Positions 29,299 to 39,300 of a DNA stretch of 39,849 nucleotides are shown here, piece by piece. Both the position numbers and the translations under genes were made by a program. The DNA comes from Bacteroidales bacterium (lineage in GTDB: Bacteria; Bacteroidota; Bacteroidia; Bacteroidales; F082). Where the stretch lies: NCBI GenBank assembly GCA_017549605.1, contig JAFYUH010000038.1, forward strand, positions 1-39,849, written 5' to 3'. Every line of letters begins with the position of its first letter. Position 1 is the stretch's first letter. Below the pieces are notes generated by a model. The model was not told the origin of the DNA. It made no database searches and saw nothing but the letters and a program-made list of their open reading frames with translations.

Positions 29299-29790
29299 TC
29301 ATTCAACACGTCGATATGTCACCCACTCCTCATAATGTTCGTAGCCACCATAATTAGCGTCTAGCAAATCTCCAGAATCATCTACATAAAACACCATAGT
29401 ATCGTCATCATTAAAACTTACTGTAAGATGGTCTGTATGGTCATATGACATTATCAATGATGACAATTTATCTCCCTTAAAGGTATATGGGAATGGAACA
29501 CCTATGATTATATCATCTACTTCAGAACCACCATCTATTACTGACATAAACATTTTTGTAAAACGTAAAACAGCCCATTCCGGATGCTCTGGTGTTACGT
29601 CATATTCTTCTTCAAAAGTATAAGTCTCTGTTTTTGTACCATCTTCATTATAATAGTACCACCAACTACTTTCTTTATAATGAACCATCTCCCATTCACC
29701 GATGATTTGGTCTGCCATATCGGAGCTGTGATTACAGCTACTCATGAATATGGTGAACAATAAACCGAATAAAAAAGCTATTTTTTTCAT
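29299..29790 (-). CDS. Small lipocalin-like lipoprotein
   Basis: 163 residues. Lipoprotein signal with lipobox MSSC (Cys19). The mature part reads like a lipocalin-like beta-barrel: an early GEWEMV motif (residue 31 onward) and a closing EEWVTYRRVE strand, with several Tyr/Trp-rich strands. I do not recognise a specific family member or ligand, and it may be a strongly lineage-restricted protein. It is downstream of the HIT gene on the same strand with a 95-bp gap. It converges with the DUF5686 gene. Confidence 0.75.
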   Translation of the reverse strand: MKKIAFLFGLLFTIFMSSCNHSSDMADQIIGEWEMVHYKESSWWYYYNEDGTKTETYTFEEEYDVTPEHPEWAVLRFTKMFMSVIDGGSEVDDIIIGVPFPYTFKGDKLSSLIMSYDHTDHLTVSFNDDDTMVFYVDDSGDLLDANYGGYEHYEEWVTYRRVE

Positions 29791-29885
29791 AACTATTAAA
29801 TTATTTTGTAATGAGTTTGTTTAAAACAAAAATCCCAAAAACACCACTCAATTTTGAGATTATGTGTCTTTGAGATTTTGATTTT

Positions 29886-30272
29886 TTAAAAAGCTATTTT
29901 CTTTTGGATTTCCAAAAACTCTTCTGTTGTAAGTTGGAGTTTAGGGCGTTTGAAATCTAAATCACCTTCTTTTTGCATTGGTACGAGGTGGATGTGAGCG
30001 TGAGGTACTTCAAGACCGATTACGGCCACACCTACTTTAGTACAAGGAATAGCTTCTTTAATTTTAACAGCTATTTGTTTAGCGAAGACCATCATTTCTG
30101 CGAGATCGTTATCTTCGATGTCGAAGATATAATCTGTTTCTTTCTTAGGGATAACGAGAGTATGACCTTTCATCAAAGGGTTGATATCCAAGAAAGCGAA
30201 GAACTTATCGTTTTCAGCTATTTTGTAGCAAGGTATTTCGCCATTGATAATTCTTGAAAAAATTGTTGCCAT
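29886..30272 (-). CDS. HIT-family nucleotide-binding protein (HINT-like)
   Basis: A 128-residue histidine-triad hydrolase or transferase acting on nucleoside phosphoramidates or dinucleoside polyphosphates. The triad HxHxHxx is at His91, His93 and His95 (HAHIHLVPM), and the N-terminal IFSRIINGEIPCYKI is typical of HINT/PKCI-like members. Its ATG is 3 bp after the greA stop, so the two form an operon, a pairing I have seen repeatedly in Bacteroidales. Cytosolic. Confidence 0.95.
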   Translation of the reverse strand: MATIFSRIINGEIPCYKIAENDKFFAFLDINPLMKGHTLVIPKKETDYIFDIEDNDLAEMMVFAKQIAVKIKEAIPCTKVGVAVIGLEVPHAHIHLVPMQKEGDLDFKRPKLQLTTEEFLEIQKKIAF

Positions 30273-30275
30273 AAC

Positions 30276-30749
30276 TTAACGTGTTATTTCAATAATTTCG
30301 AACATCACCTTGCCAGCAGGCACTTGTATTTCAACTTGGTCGCCTACAGATTTACCGAGTAAACCTTTAGCGATTGGAGAAGTTACAGATATTTTATGAT
30401 TTTTAATATCAGCTTCTTTTTCAGGAACGAGAGTATAAGCCATGACAGCATTAGTTTTCAAGTTCTTTATTTTCACTGTTGAAAGCAACAAAGCCTTTGA
30501 AGTATCTATTTTAGATTCATCAATTATACGAGCACTCATAATGAGTTGTTGAAGTTCAACGATCTTCATTTCAAGATGTTGTTGAGCTTCTTTAGCAGCA
30601 TCATATTCGGCATTTTCTGAAAGATCTCCCTTATCACGAGCTTCAGCAATTGCCTGAACGACTTTTGGACGTTCTACGAGAATAAGACGATCTAATTCGT
30701 CTCTTAATTTCTGAAGTCCAGCCTGTGTAAAATATTCAATTTCAGCCAT
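30276..30749 (-). CDS. greA: Transcription elongation factor GreA
   Basis: GreA binds the secondary channel of RNA polymerase and stimulates cleavage of backtracked RNA. At 157 residues it has the N-terminal coiled coil with the acidic tip (RDKGDLSENAEYDAAKE, about residues 38-54) and the C-terminal FKBP-like domain (PIAKGLLGKSVGDQVEIQVPAG). It leads the greA-HIT operon. The promoter box at 30827-30834 lies upstream of a strong terminator-like hairpin (30788-30805), so its own leader RNA would begin with that hairpin. Confidence 0.98.
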   Translation of the reverse strand: MAEIEYFTQAGLQKLRDELDRLILVERPKVVQAIAEARDKGDLSENAEYDAAKEAQQHLEMKIVELQQLIMSARIIDESKIDTSKALLLSTVKIKNLKTNAVMAYTLVPEKEADIKNHKISVTSPIAKGLLGKSVGDQVEIQVPAGKVMFEIIEITR

Positions 30750-30774
30750 AATATATGATTTATTAGATTAAGAA

Positions 30775-30812
30775 AAAAAGAAAGAGACCCTTGCCAAGGC
30801 AAGGGCCCTTTC
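30775..30812 (-). terminator. Hairpin with U-tract between the porV-like gene and greA
   Basis: An 8-bp GC-rich stem (CCCTTGCC 30788-30795 with GGCAAGGG 30798-30805), extended by GAAAG/CTTTC pairs, is followed on the minus strand by a pyrimidine run with seven Ts. It lies downstream of the greA -7 box, so it may be either the terminator of the surface operon or an attenuator in the greA leader. Confidence 0.85.
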
Positions 30813-30826
30813 GTTAAACATGTATG

Positions 30827-30834
30827 CAAAGATA
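30827..30834 (-). promoter_or_regulatory. -7 box for greA
   Basis: TATCTTTG on the minus strand, 78 bp before the greA ATG, between the upstream stop codon and the hairpin. Confidence 0.6.
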
Positions 30835-30862
30835 CGAATTATTTTTTAATAAGAGTCTATCT

Positions 30863-31927
30863 TTAGAAAATAATTCTTGCACCTATAGTGTGAGTACCAT
30901 TCCAGTGAGCTGTTTGTTGGAATGAGTAGTCGATAGAGACTTTCATATTGTCGCTAAGAGGAGCTTGTACTGAAGCACCCATTGCGAGGCCTCTATTAAC
31001 GTTTGTACAGTCATCTAATTCGATGTCACTCCAAATACCTTGCTCTAATGTATAAGCAGCACGGAGTTGTAAGTATTCTTTGAAAGAACCTTCAAGACCC
31101 AATGTTACTTGGTCTTTTGAGAAAGAGTTTGAAGTGAAGTTACCTGCTGCTGTAAGACGATAACCGTTTACGAAGTTAAAGTCGTATGCTGCAGCGATAT
31201 TTAATTGTGTTGGTAATTCGAATTGGTCAGCACGGTGGATAACTGTGAGAGATGAACCCCAGAATGATTCAGGATTAGCTTTGAAAACAAGACCGTCGCC
31301 TTGATATTTCATGGTAGGTCCGATGTTTTTCAAAGTGATACCAAAGTGGATGTTATCTGTGATACCTGTTACATATTGGATACCTGCGTCTAAGCCAACA
31401 CCTGTACCTGTCATATCAGAAATAGATTCGCTTATGATTTTGATTACGAAACCAGCGTGAATACTATTTGAGAATGACTTAGCAACAGCAACATTGATAT
31501 TCATCAAACTTGGTTTGAATGTACCTAATGTCATATCTGGATTATCAACTTCTGTTCTGTAGATTTCGCCTGGGCTGAATGACATAACATAGAGACCAGC
31601 TACTACTGTTTCAGAAATACGTGATAAGAAACCGAATGAATATGCATTAACATCAGAACCTTTCAACCATTCTGTATATGAGAAGTTCAAGTCAATGGAG
31701 TTAGTTGCAGTGATACCTGCAACGTTACCCCACATAGCTTCAACACCATGTATTTTTGACATACCGGCATTAGCCCAACCAGCTGAAGATGCCCAAGGAT
31801 TGATTAACAATTCTGTAGCGCCTGCTTGACCAGACCTATCCTTATTACCTGCGAATGCTGTTTGGCTATATCCTAATACTAAGATAGTCAAGCTTACTAT
31901 AACGATAGATTTAAATAACTTTTTCAT
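30863..31927 (-). CDS. PorV/PorQ-family outer-membrane protein
   Basis: A FadL-like 14-strand barrel family that includes PorV, the T9SS shuttle that carries cargo from the translocon, and PorQ. I start at the ATG at 31927 (354 residues; MKKLFKSIVIVSL signal peptide ending TAFAG); an ATG at 31954 adds nine unlikely residues. The mature protein opens with the family pattern GATELLINPWASSAGWANAGMSKIHGVEAMWGNVAG, and contains a KIISESISDMTGTGVGLDAGIQY turn and a closing strand GTHTIGARIIF. It is the third gene of an operon with a TonB-dependent receptor and a 1450-residue secreted protein (5-32 bp gap). It is probably a paralogue dedicated to that system, not the general PorV. Confidence 0.88.
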   Translation of the reverse strand: MKKLFKSIVIVSLTILVLGYSQTAFAGNKDRSGQAGATELLINPWASSAGWANAGMSKIHGVEAMWGNVAGITATNSIDLNFSYTEWLKGSDVNAYSFGFLSRISETVVAGLYVMSFSPGEIYRTEVDNPDMTLGTFKPSLMNINVAVAKSFSNSIHAGFVIKIISESISDMTGTGVGLDAGIQYVTGITDNIHFGITLKNIGPTMKYQGDGLVFKANPESFWGSSLTVIHRADQFELPTQLNIAAAYDFNFVNGYRLTAAGNFTSNSFSKDQVTLGLEGSFKEYLQLRAAYTLEQGIWSDIELDDCTNVNRGLAMGASVQAPLSDNMKVSIDYSFQQTAHWNGTHTIGARIIF

Positions 31928-31959
31928 GATCGTACTTTTTATTTTTGTTCGCATAATAA

Positions 31960-34900
31960 TTAGAATGTATTTAAGTCAACTTGACGCATAGCTGCATAGA
32001 ACTTAACTGTTGTCTCATTGCCTGTTGTGTTATCCTTAACGTGAATGATATAGAAACCACTTGCGATAGGAGTATTGGCGAAGTTAGTTAAATCCCAGTC
32101 AATTGATGTAATATCATCAGAGTCTTTCTTGAACTGACGGATCTTAGCTCCATTAACTGTGTAGATTGTAACAACACACTTATCTGGAACGTTAGCAATC
32201 TTAACCTTGTGTGTAAGAGCATTGTCTTCGTATGATGAGAATGCGTAATATGGGTTAGGAACTACTGTTACCATTTCAAGATCGCTCTTTGCCTTTTCTG
32301 GATCGTTCATAACTGGACCACAACCTGTTGTTGAGAAGGTATAATATGGATTATAACCTTTATGGTTGATAGTGTCGAACAATTCTGTATCATTTTCAAG
32401 TGCGAAGTTACCATAACCTGATCTATAAGGTGTAGCTATACGAACTGAAATTGTTACAGGGTTACCATCTTGTAACCATTCTCTTCCTTCTACAGGCATT
32501 GGCATACCAGTCCAAAGTGGTTGTCCCCACAATGCTGTATAGAATACACCCTTGAGTGAAGATGATGGAGCCTTTTCAATTGCTGCCATTGTGTTGTACA
32601 AGTATGCACCAGCATCATAAGCAGGAGATTTGAAAGAGATCTGATATGTCTTGTTACCTAAAAGACCTGCGTCATTCATTGGGAAAATGTAAACGAAGTG
32701 TTTACCGCCCAAGACTGGTGTATTATCAATAGCATCAAACAAGACAGGATCTGAAAGCTGAGCGATTGGAGCTGACAATACTGTTGTTTCTCTCAATGCT
32801 GGTGGGTTGAACATCATATCACGACCATTCAAGTCAGGATAGTATGAATCTTCACCATAGCACATATTAAGACGAGCGCCTGTTTCAATGTCGATAGCAT
32901 ATCCTGGGAACCAACCCATACCGTTTGCAGCGATATAGTTAGGATCTTCTGGATTGTTACTTGGAGCCATTGTCATAGATTCACATGGGTTACCATCCTT
33001 ATCGATAGATGGAGCTCTACGCAATGTGAATGAAGGTGCATTGCCTTCTGTCAATGATTCTTCTAAGCCCATTTCAATAACAGGACAACGTGTCCATTTT
33101 GATTTGTCTGATGTCAAAACGATATCTATAGAACCGATTCTTCTGAAGATAGAGTCAATTTTACAGTTAGCTTTATATAATGGAGCTGGTGCGAATTGAC
33201 CGTAATTTCTTGAGAAGTTAGTTAAGATCAATGGTGCCCATGTACCTTCAGCAATACTTTCAAAAACTTCATCTGGGTCATATGGTAATGATGATCCACC
33301 TGTTGATGATGATACTAAGTAGTCATTATCTTTTGGATCTTCTTGGTTAGCATACAAACCTGAACGGATCCAGTTAAGTGCTGATGAAGGCATATTGTCA
33401 TCATCTCTGATACCGCTTAACCATTTGTTTGAACTATCTGCATATTTAACTGATGTAGTGATCAAACCATTGTTTGTAGCAAGGATTCTTTGAATTGTTT
33501 TTGGCAATGGAGGATCATCGCTACTATCAAGATATTGACCTACTGGTATTGGACCTAATAACCATGGTTGGTAGATACTTACAGAAATACCTCTTTCGAT
33601 GAAAATATTTTCTGTTTGTAATTCTGAAGTGTTTTCAGCTTCAAATACTTCACCTGTATTTAAGTCTTTCAAGAACCATTTAAATGCAATCTTTGATGCA
33701 GTGTCACCAATAACAGCATTATCGCCAGTTACATGGTTGATAACTTTTCTTTCATATTCATCAAACCATAATGCATAATCTGTTGATACAACATTTAATG
33801 GGTCAACAACTTTGATATCGATAGGACCATAACCTGCTTTGTATGTTGGGTGATATGCAACTGGATAATCTGCATCACCGAATTTAGAGTTGCTGCCAGC
33901 TGGACCTTTGCTCAAAATTTCGTCAATTGTTTCTTGAGACAATTCAAGTTGGTTACCACCGTTACCAATACCTGCCCAACGTGTGACTTGTAATTTGTCA
34001 CCATAGTTAGAATTGATAATAGTACCATTAATTGTCTTATGAGGAACTGCTGAATACATTCTAATATTCTTACGACCTGCTAAGTAAGGTGTCTTTTGAC
34101 CATACAAACCGATTGGGTTGTTAGCATCGATTTCATAATCTTGATAATTATTATAAGCGTAAGAAATTGCCATATAATAATATGTCTTATGGTTAATCAA
34201 GTTAACGTCACCAGTTGTTGTGAAAGCGTCTTGTGTAAGAACGAATGTGCTCTTGATACCATTGTCAGCACCTTCAACCATTAATGTTGGAACTGAAGCT
34301 TGCAAACCATCATCATAGACATAGTTGATGATTGAAGAAACGCCATTATTAACGTCGCATTGGTAAACTATACGAGCTTTGCTGATGTCATTGAGTTCAT
34401 CAACGTTAACATCTTTGTTTGCCAATTGATATACGATATAACCTTCGAAACGATAAGTTGAGTCATTACGTTGTGTTGAGTCTGTTGCGAGTGGTCCGCA
34501 GATTTGAGGGTCAACTTCTGTATATGATTCACCAACATTGTTTGAGTTCTCTGAATTTGAGATGAAAACGATGAATTTTCTATCAAGTTCACGGAATGTG
34601 AGGTCTGGAGCATCTGGACCATCGAGAACGTCGAAACAGTTGTCGAACATAGCTTGACACTTATCGTCAACACGACGTAACAATTCTACTGAAGACCATG
34701 CTGTACCAGCTGAAGAACGTGCCCATGGCACACCGAATGTAATGTAGTTAACAGCACCTGGTTTCAATGTGAAAGGACCAGCTGATTGCATAAAACGACG
34801 GTCGTAAGGGTTGTTTGGACTACCGTTGTTACCAGTTTCTTCACTCCAATAACCGTTGAAGTCTGGAGTAACACCACCTGTACCCCAATCACATGGGTCA

Positions 34901-36312
34901 GAGTCGTATGGGAACATGAAGTCGCAAGCCAAGTCTGTTACACCTGGTGTTCCAGGAACAGCATTGCCACCGTATTGCATTTTAGCACCATCTTTCCAAA
35001 TACCTCTAAGCATGTTGTAGTATTCAGCAGCTTTGCCAGGGTCACCATTAGCAGTTTGGTTGTTATCGTGATAAACGAAACGACGCATACCGAAACGTTC
35101 GTCATCGATGATACCATTGCCGAAGTTAACACCATTGATACTTTCGTCACAGTTTTCACCTGTAACAGGATCGTATTTAGGGTTGTCGATACCATCTGGA
35201 TCCAAATATGGACCTTGGAAGAAGTCAACACCTACTGCTGGAGGGTTTGCACCGTAAGCTTCTGGTTCACCAGTACCGTCAATGTTCTTACCATTATAAC
35301 CATAACCTAAACCACGGCTAACGTCACAACCGACGAAGTCGTCTCTTGAGAAACCAAGGTCAACGTCTGTCCATGGTGAGAAATAAGTATTTGTTAAAGT
35401 ATAAGTTGAACGGTTGATAATTTCGTAACTGTAGAATGTCATGTTATTGATTTCGTCATTAGTAGCGAAAGCAAATGCTTGAGCTCTAATTTCGAGACCG
35501 ATAGCAGAACCACCTGTTTCAGTGTGAGCATTACCTTTATCATTGAAAACCCACCAGATGGTTTGGTCACCTTTGATAACTTGGTCAGCTAAGATAGAAC
35601 CTTTTACAGAGCCTTCTCTTTCTTCATCCATTGTTGGAATTTGGCTGTGACAAAGTTCATTATCGATATCATAATAAGGATAATCACCATCTTCTGGACG
35701 ATAGTCACCATCTTTATTTCTGTCATAGAATGGAGCGAGATAGTAGCTCATACCTCTTGCCTCATCACCATGAGCTGGCCAGTTAGCGATAGAAGAAGGA
35801 ATTTCATAACCAGATACAGGAGCACCTGTAACAGGGTCACAATTAGCAATAAAATCATCTACTTCAGCGCGAGTGATTGTATACATCTTATCATATTCCA
35901 TACATGTTACAGGATCGATAGATGCAGTACCATCTATAGTAAGAGGTCCTGTCCAGAAATCGTTACCTGTTTGACGGAAACGGATAGCAGCACACTTTAA
36001 CTGTTGGTTGATGTCAAGACCAGCGATCCAAAGTGAACCTGCATACAATGATGTTGATGAACTGTTAGCAGGGATATAATATTTAGCTCCTGTACCGCCA
36101 GGAAGATCCCACCACATATCACCACCAGCGTTAACACGCACTCTCGCATTGTTGATATTCAACCATGCAAATGTAGAAGACGGTGTACAACCTGCAGTTG
36201 TACCTCTAAGAGTACGAGATTTCGGGTCAGCCATTTTGACTTTCTCGGCTCTTATTTCTGTCACACTCAAAAAGAGGAATGCAACAATTAATAAACGAAC
36301 TATAGTCTTCAT
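31960..36312 (-). CDS. Very large secreted surface protein with T9SS-like C-terminal domain
   Basis: 1450 residues with a Sec signal peptide (MKTIVRLLIVAF..., cut near IRAEK). The N-terminal region (about 40-140; VRVNAGGDMWWDLPGG, LYAGSLWIAGLDINQQLK, GNDFWTGPL) is a pattern I recall from large Bacteroidota secreted proteins of unknown function encoded between a TonB-dependent receptor and a PorV-type protein. It is rich in Asp/Asn/Gly, suggesting calcium-binding beta-structure. The end (from VVPNPYYAFSSYEDN) is FlgD/T9SS-type, with a final strand GFYIIHVKDNTTGNETTVKFY, but it carries an extra tail AAMRQVDLNTF instead of the basic residue end of a canonical sorting domain. Highly biased codons suggest abundance. 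21 bp after the receptor gene. Confidence 0.78.
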   Translation of the reverse strand: MKTIVRLLIVAFLFLSVTEIRAEKVKMADPKSRTLRGTTAGCTPSSTFAWLNINNARVRVNAGGDMWWDLPGGTGAKYYIPANSSSTSLYAGSLWIAGLDINQQLKCAAIRFRQTGNDFWTGPLTIDGTASIDPVTCMEYDKMYTITRAEVDDFIANCDPVTGAPVSGYEIPSSIANWPAHGDEARGMSYYLAPFYDRNKDGDYRPEDGDYPYYDIDNELCHSQIPTMDEEREGSVKGSILADQVIKGDQTIWWVFNDKGNAHTETGGSAIGLEIRAQAFAFATNDEINNMTFYSYEIINRSTYTLTNTYFSPWTDVDLGFSRDDFVGCDVSRGLGYGYNGKNIDGTGEPEAYGANPPAVGVDFFQGPYLDPDGIDNPKYDPVTGENCDESINGVNFGNGIIDDERFGMRRFVYHDNNQTANGDPGKAAEYYNMLRGIWKDGAKMQYGGNAVPGTPGVTDLACDFMFPYDSDPCDWGTGGVTPDFNGYWSEETGNNGSPNNPYDRRFMQSAGPFTLKPGAVNYITFGVPWARSSAGTAWSSVELLRRVDDKCQAMFDNCFDVLDGPDAPDLTFRELDRKFIVFISNSENSNNVGESYTEVDPQICGPLATDSTQRNDSTYRFEGYIVYQLANKDVNVDELNDISKARIVYQCDVNNGVSSIINYVYDDGLQASVPTLMVEGADNGIKSTFVLTQDAFTTTGDVNLINHKTYYYMAISYAYNNYQDYEIDANNPIGLYGQKTPYLAGRKNIRMYSAVPHKTINGTIINSNYGDKLQVTRWAGIGNGGNQLELSQETIDEILSKGPAGSNSKFGDADYPVAYHPTYKAGYGPIDIKVVDPLNVVSTDYALWFDEYERKVINHVTGDNAVIGDTASKIAFKWFLKDLNTGEVFEAENTSELQTENIFIERGISVSIYQPWLLGPIPVGQYLDSSDDPPLPKTIQRILATNNGLITTSVKYADSSNKWLSGIRDDDNMPSSALNWIRSGLYANQEDPKDNDYLVSSSTGGSSLPYDPDEVFESIAEGTWAPLILTNFSRNYGQFAPAPLYKANCKIDSIFRRIGSIDIVLTSDKSKWTRCPVIEMGLEESLTEGNAPSFTLRRAPSIDKDGNPCESMTMAPSNNPEDPNYIAANGMGWFPGYAIDIETGARLNMCYGEDSYYPDLNGRDMMFNPPALRETTVLSAPIAQLSDPVLFDAIDNTPVLGGKHFVYIFPMNDAGLLGNKTYQISFKSPAYDAGAYLYNTMAAIEKAPSSSLKGVFYTALWGQPLWTGMPMPVEGREWLQDGNPVTISVRIATPYRSGYGNFALENDTELFDTINHKGYNPYYTFSTTGCGPVMNDPEKAKSDLEMVTVVPNPYYAFSSYEDNALTHKVKIANVPDKCVVTIYTVNGAKIRQFKKDSDDITSIDWDLTNFANTPIASGFYIIHVKDNTTGNETTVKFYAAMRQVDLNTF

Positions 36313-36333
36313 ATTCAGTAATTATTTATTCTT

Positions 36334-39300
36334 TTAGAAGTTAAAGATTACACCAAATCTAATCTGACGTGGTTGTGAATAGTTATAAGGTGAATTTACA
36401 TACAAGCTGTAAAGATCTCTATAAGCTTGAGGATCTCTTTGTGTATTGATTTCACGTTGCCATTCTGGAGCTGACAAATAACCATCATCATCAGGGTTAC
36501 CTGTTGCAGCATAAACGCCCATGATATTTCTTGAATTCAAAAGATTCAATACTTGGAAATAAACGTTCATATATGCATTACGTCCGCCTTCACCATCTTT
36601 ACCACCGAGTTTCATGTTGATGTCTTTGTCAACACGGAGGTCAAAACGGAATGACCATGGAAGACGTGAACCATACATTGAACCTTTCAATATGTTATTT
36701 GATCCAGAAATTGGTGATTGAATATTTTCAGATGCTGTATATGGAGTACCTGAACCACCATTAACTGTCAAACTTGCACCTGTGTTTTCCAACCAATTGA
36801 TTGATTTCTTACCTGATTTTTCACGATTTGTAACAGGTCCATTGTAATCTCTTCCTTCACCGAAACGATAGTCAAGAACAATATTGAATTGGTGACGACG
36901 GTCCCATGGCATTGGGAATGTTGAACGTAAGTTAGGTACACCAGCTGCGATCAAAGATGCCATTGTTGATGTACTTGCACCTGTTGCATTTGAGAATTGC
37001 AATGTATAACTTGCACGCAAACGAACGTTACCTGTTCTACGTAAGTCGTATGATGCTGTAAGACCCTTAACAGTACTAAAGTCTAAGTTACTATATGATG
37101 TGTAATCTTTAGGATATGCACCTGTGTAACGATATAACTGAATCATGTTACGGATTTCACGGTAGTATCCAGTGATTGTCATTGATGATGAGTTAGTTAA
37201 CTTTTGAGTAAAACCTAATTCATAGTCGATTGTTTGTGATGGCTTCAATGATGGATTAGCGATAGCACCACTGATTTGATCGAAGTAATAGTAACTATAA
37301 ATATTAGTGAAGTTATTTGATGGACGTTGTGTCAAAACATCGTAGTGAGCAAAGAACAATGCTTCGTCAGAGATTGGGAATGAGAATGAAATACGAGGCA
37401 TTACACTCCATTGTGGATCATAATCTTTGAAAGAAGTTGTATTTACTCTACGTTGTGATGGGTCTGTCAACCATGGAGAGATACCGCTACCTTTATCCAA
37501 TGTTGTAGGGTTGTTGATTTCTCTACCGTCTGCTCCGTACCATACATTGTTGTTACGGTAACCAACGACTTCTGTAATTTCATCTACTTTATTTACGTAA
37601 AGAGCGAAATCATCACCGATATTTTCTGGAACAACTACTTCTGTACCATTTTGAAGAGTGATAACGCCATTCTTAGCTACATCACCTACTGTTTGGTAAT
37701 CATAGAGGATATAAGGGTCTTTGATAACTTTTTGGTTAGCGTCGAAACGGTCAACACGAACACCAACGTTGAAGATAAGATCTTTGAAAGCGAATTTATC
37801 TTGGATGTAACCTGCCATATAGATAGGTTGGAATGAACCTACTGGACGTGTATAGTTACCGTTTTCATCAACTTCTGTGAAGAAATCTTCGAATGTTGGC
37901 TGACCTTTAATCTTGTTACCTTTATAGTCATAACCATAGTATGATACGTATGAATTACCGTCTTGTGTCAATTCATCTGGTGTGAACATGCTGATATCAA
38001 AACCGTCTGCTAATGTTGCAGTGTGTAATTCACCATTCTTATCAAAGTATTGGATTGTATTATCATTGAAGTCGTATGAGTCAATGTTGATCCATTCTAA
38101 ACCATTAACATCAAGACCTAAAGCTTCACGAAGATTCTTGTCGAATTGATATTGTGATGCTTCGTCATATTTTCTATAGTAACGGATTGTATCAACGAAA
38201 CCATCATAGCTAACAACTTCTGGATTAGCGATGTCTAACTGTTGGATGTGGAAGTTAGCCAAGTTTCTCATCAAGTACCACATACGGTATCCGCTGATAC
38301 CATAAGATCTGCTATTACGTTGTTCGTATTGGAAACCGAGTTTGAGCTCGTGGTTACCAATTGTCATAGCACCTGAGAGGTTAACATTGAATTTATCTGA
38401 CTCACCGAATCCATAGTTTGTTTGGATGCTACCAGGAACAGCATACATACCATAGACTGCAGATGGACCATCACCATTCAAGAGAGCACCACCGAGTTGG
38501 AGGTCTGTGAAGTTTTGATAGTGTCCGTATGGATCTGCATATAAGTCATAATATAAAGAGGTATAATTTGCAAGCAATGGATTCTTGTCTGATGCTTGGA
38601 ATTGTACCAATGTATCATAATCCCATGATGTGGTTGCCCATACATTATTATAATACTTTGTTGCGCCTGTTGCTGGATCTGTTACAGCGATTGTTGTGTC
38701 AGCGTAACCATATGAAGGAGTTTTGTAGATGGTATATTTACCAAGGTAACCATAATCCCAAATATTATCCCAATGGTCAGGATCGCCATATTCGCTATTG
38801 TAACGTTCATAGTCAACTTGCAAGCTGTAGTAGAAGTTCTTAATCAAAGATGTACTTTCTTGTGGAGATGGGAATCTTTGAGTGAAACGTCCATAAACAC
38901 GCCATGTGCTATATGTGCTAACAGCATTCTTGTCATAGTTAAAGTAAGCGCTGCTTCTGTTATAAGAATGGCCTTTACCTGTGTTAAATGTACCACCGAA
39001 TGTCAAGTTAACAGTTTCTGTTGTACGAACGTTGATGTTACCAGCAAAGTTTGCACTCCAACCTGATGTGTTTTGTGAGTTCTTGATATACTCCATTGAA
39101 CCCATTCTTGTGTATTCACCATTGAGGTAAGTACCAGCACCTGTTCCTGACACACGGATAGGATTTGCTTTGATGTATTCCAACCATTCGTCTGTAGCTT
39201 TGTAATGTCCTACAGCTGACAAAGCGCCGTCACGGTTGTAGTTAAGTTCTCCTGACAAGAAGAAACCGAGCAATGCTGTTTCGCTTTGTTTGCCCTTGAT

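Noticed and set aside
34786..35310. Long antisense open frames inside the giant secreted protein and receptor genes
   Set aside because: They are shadows caused by the T/A-ending codon bias of the sense genes; their translations are Thr/Val-rich low-complexity with no start signals.
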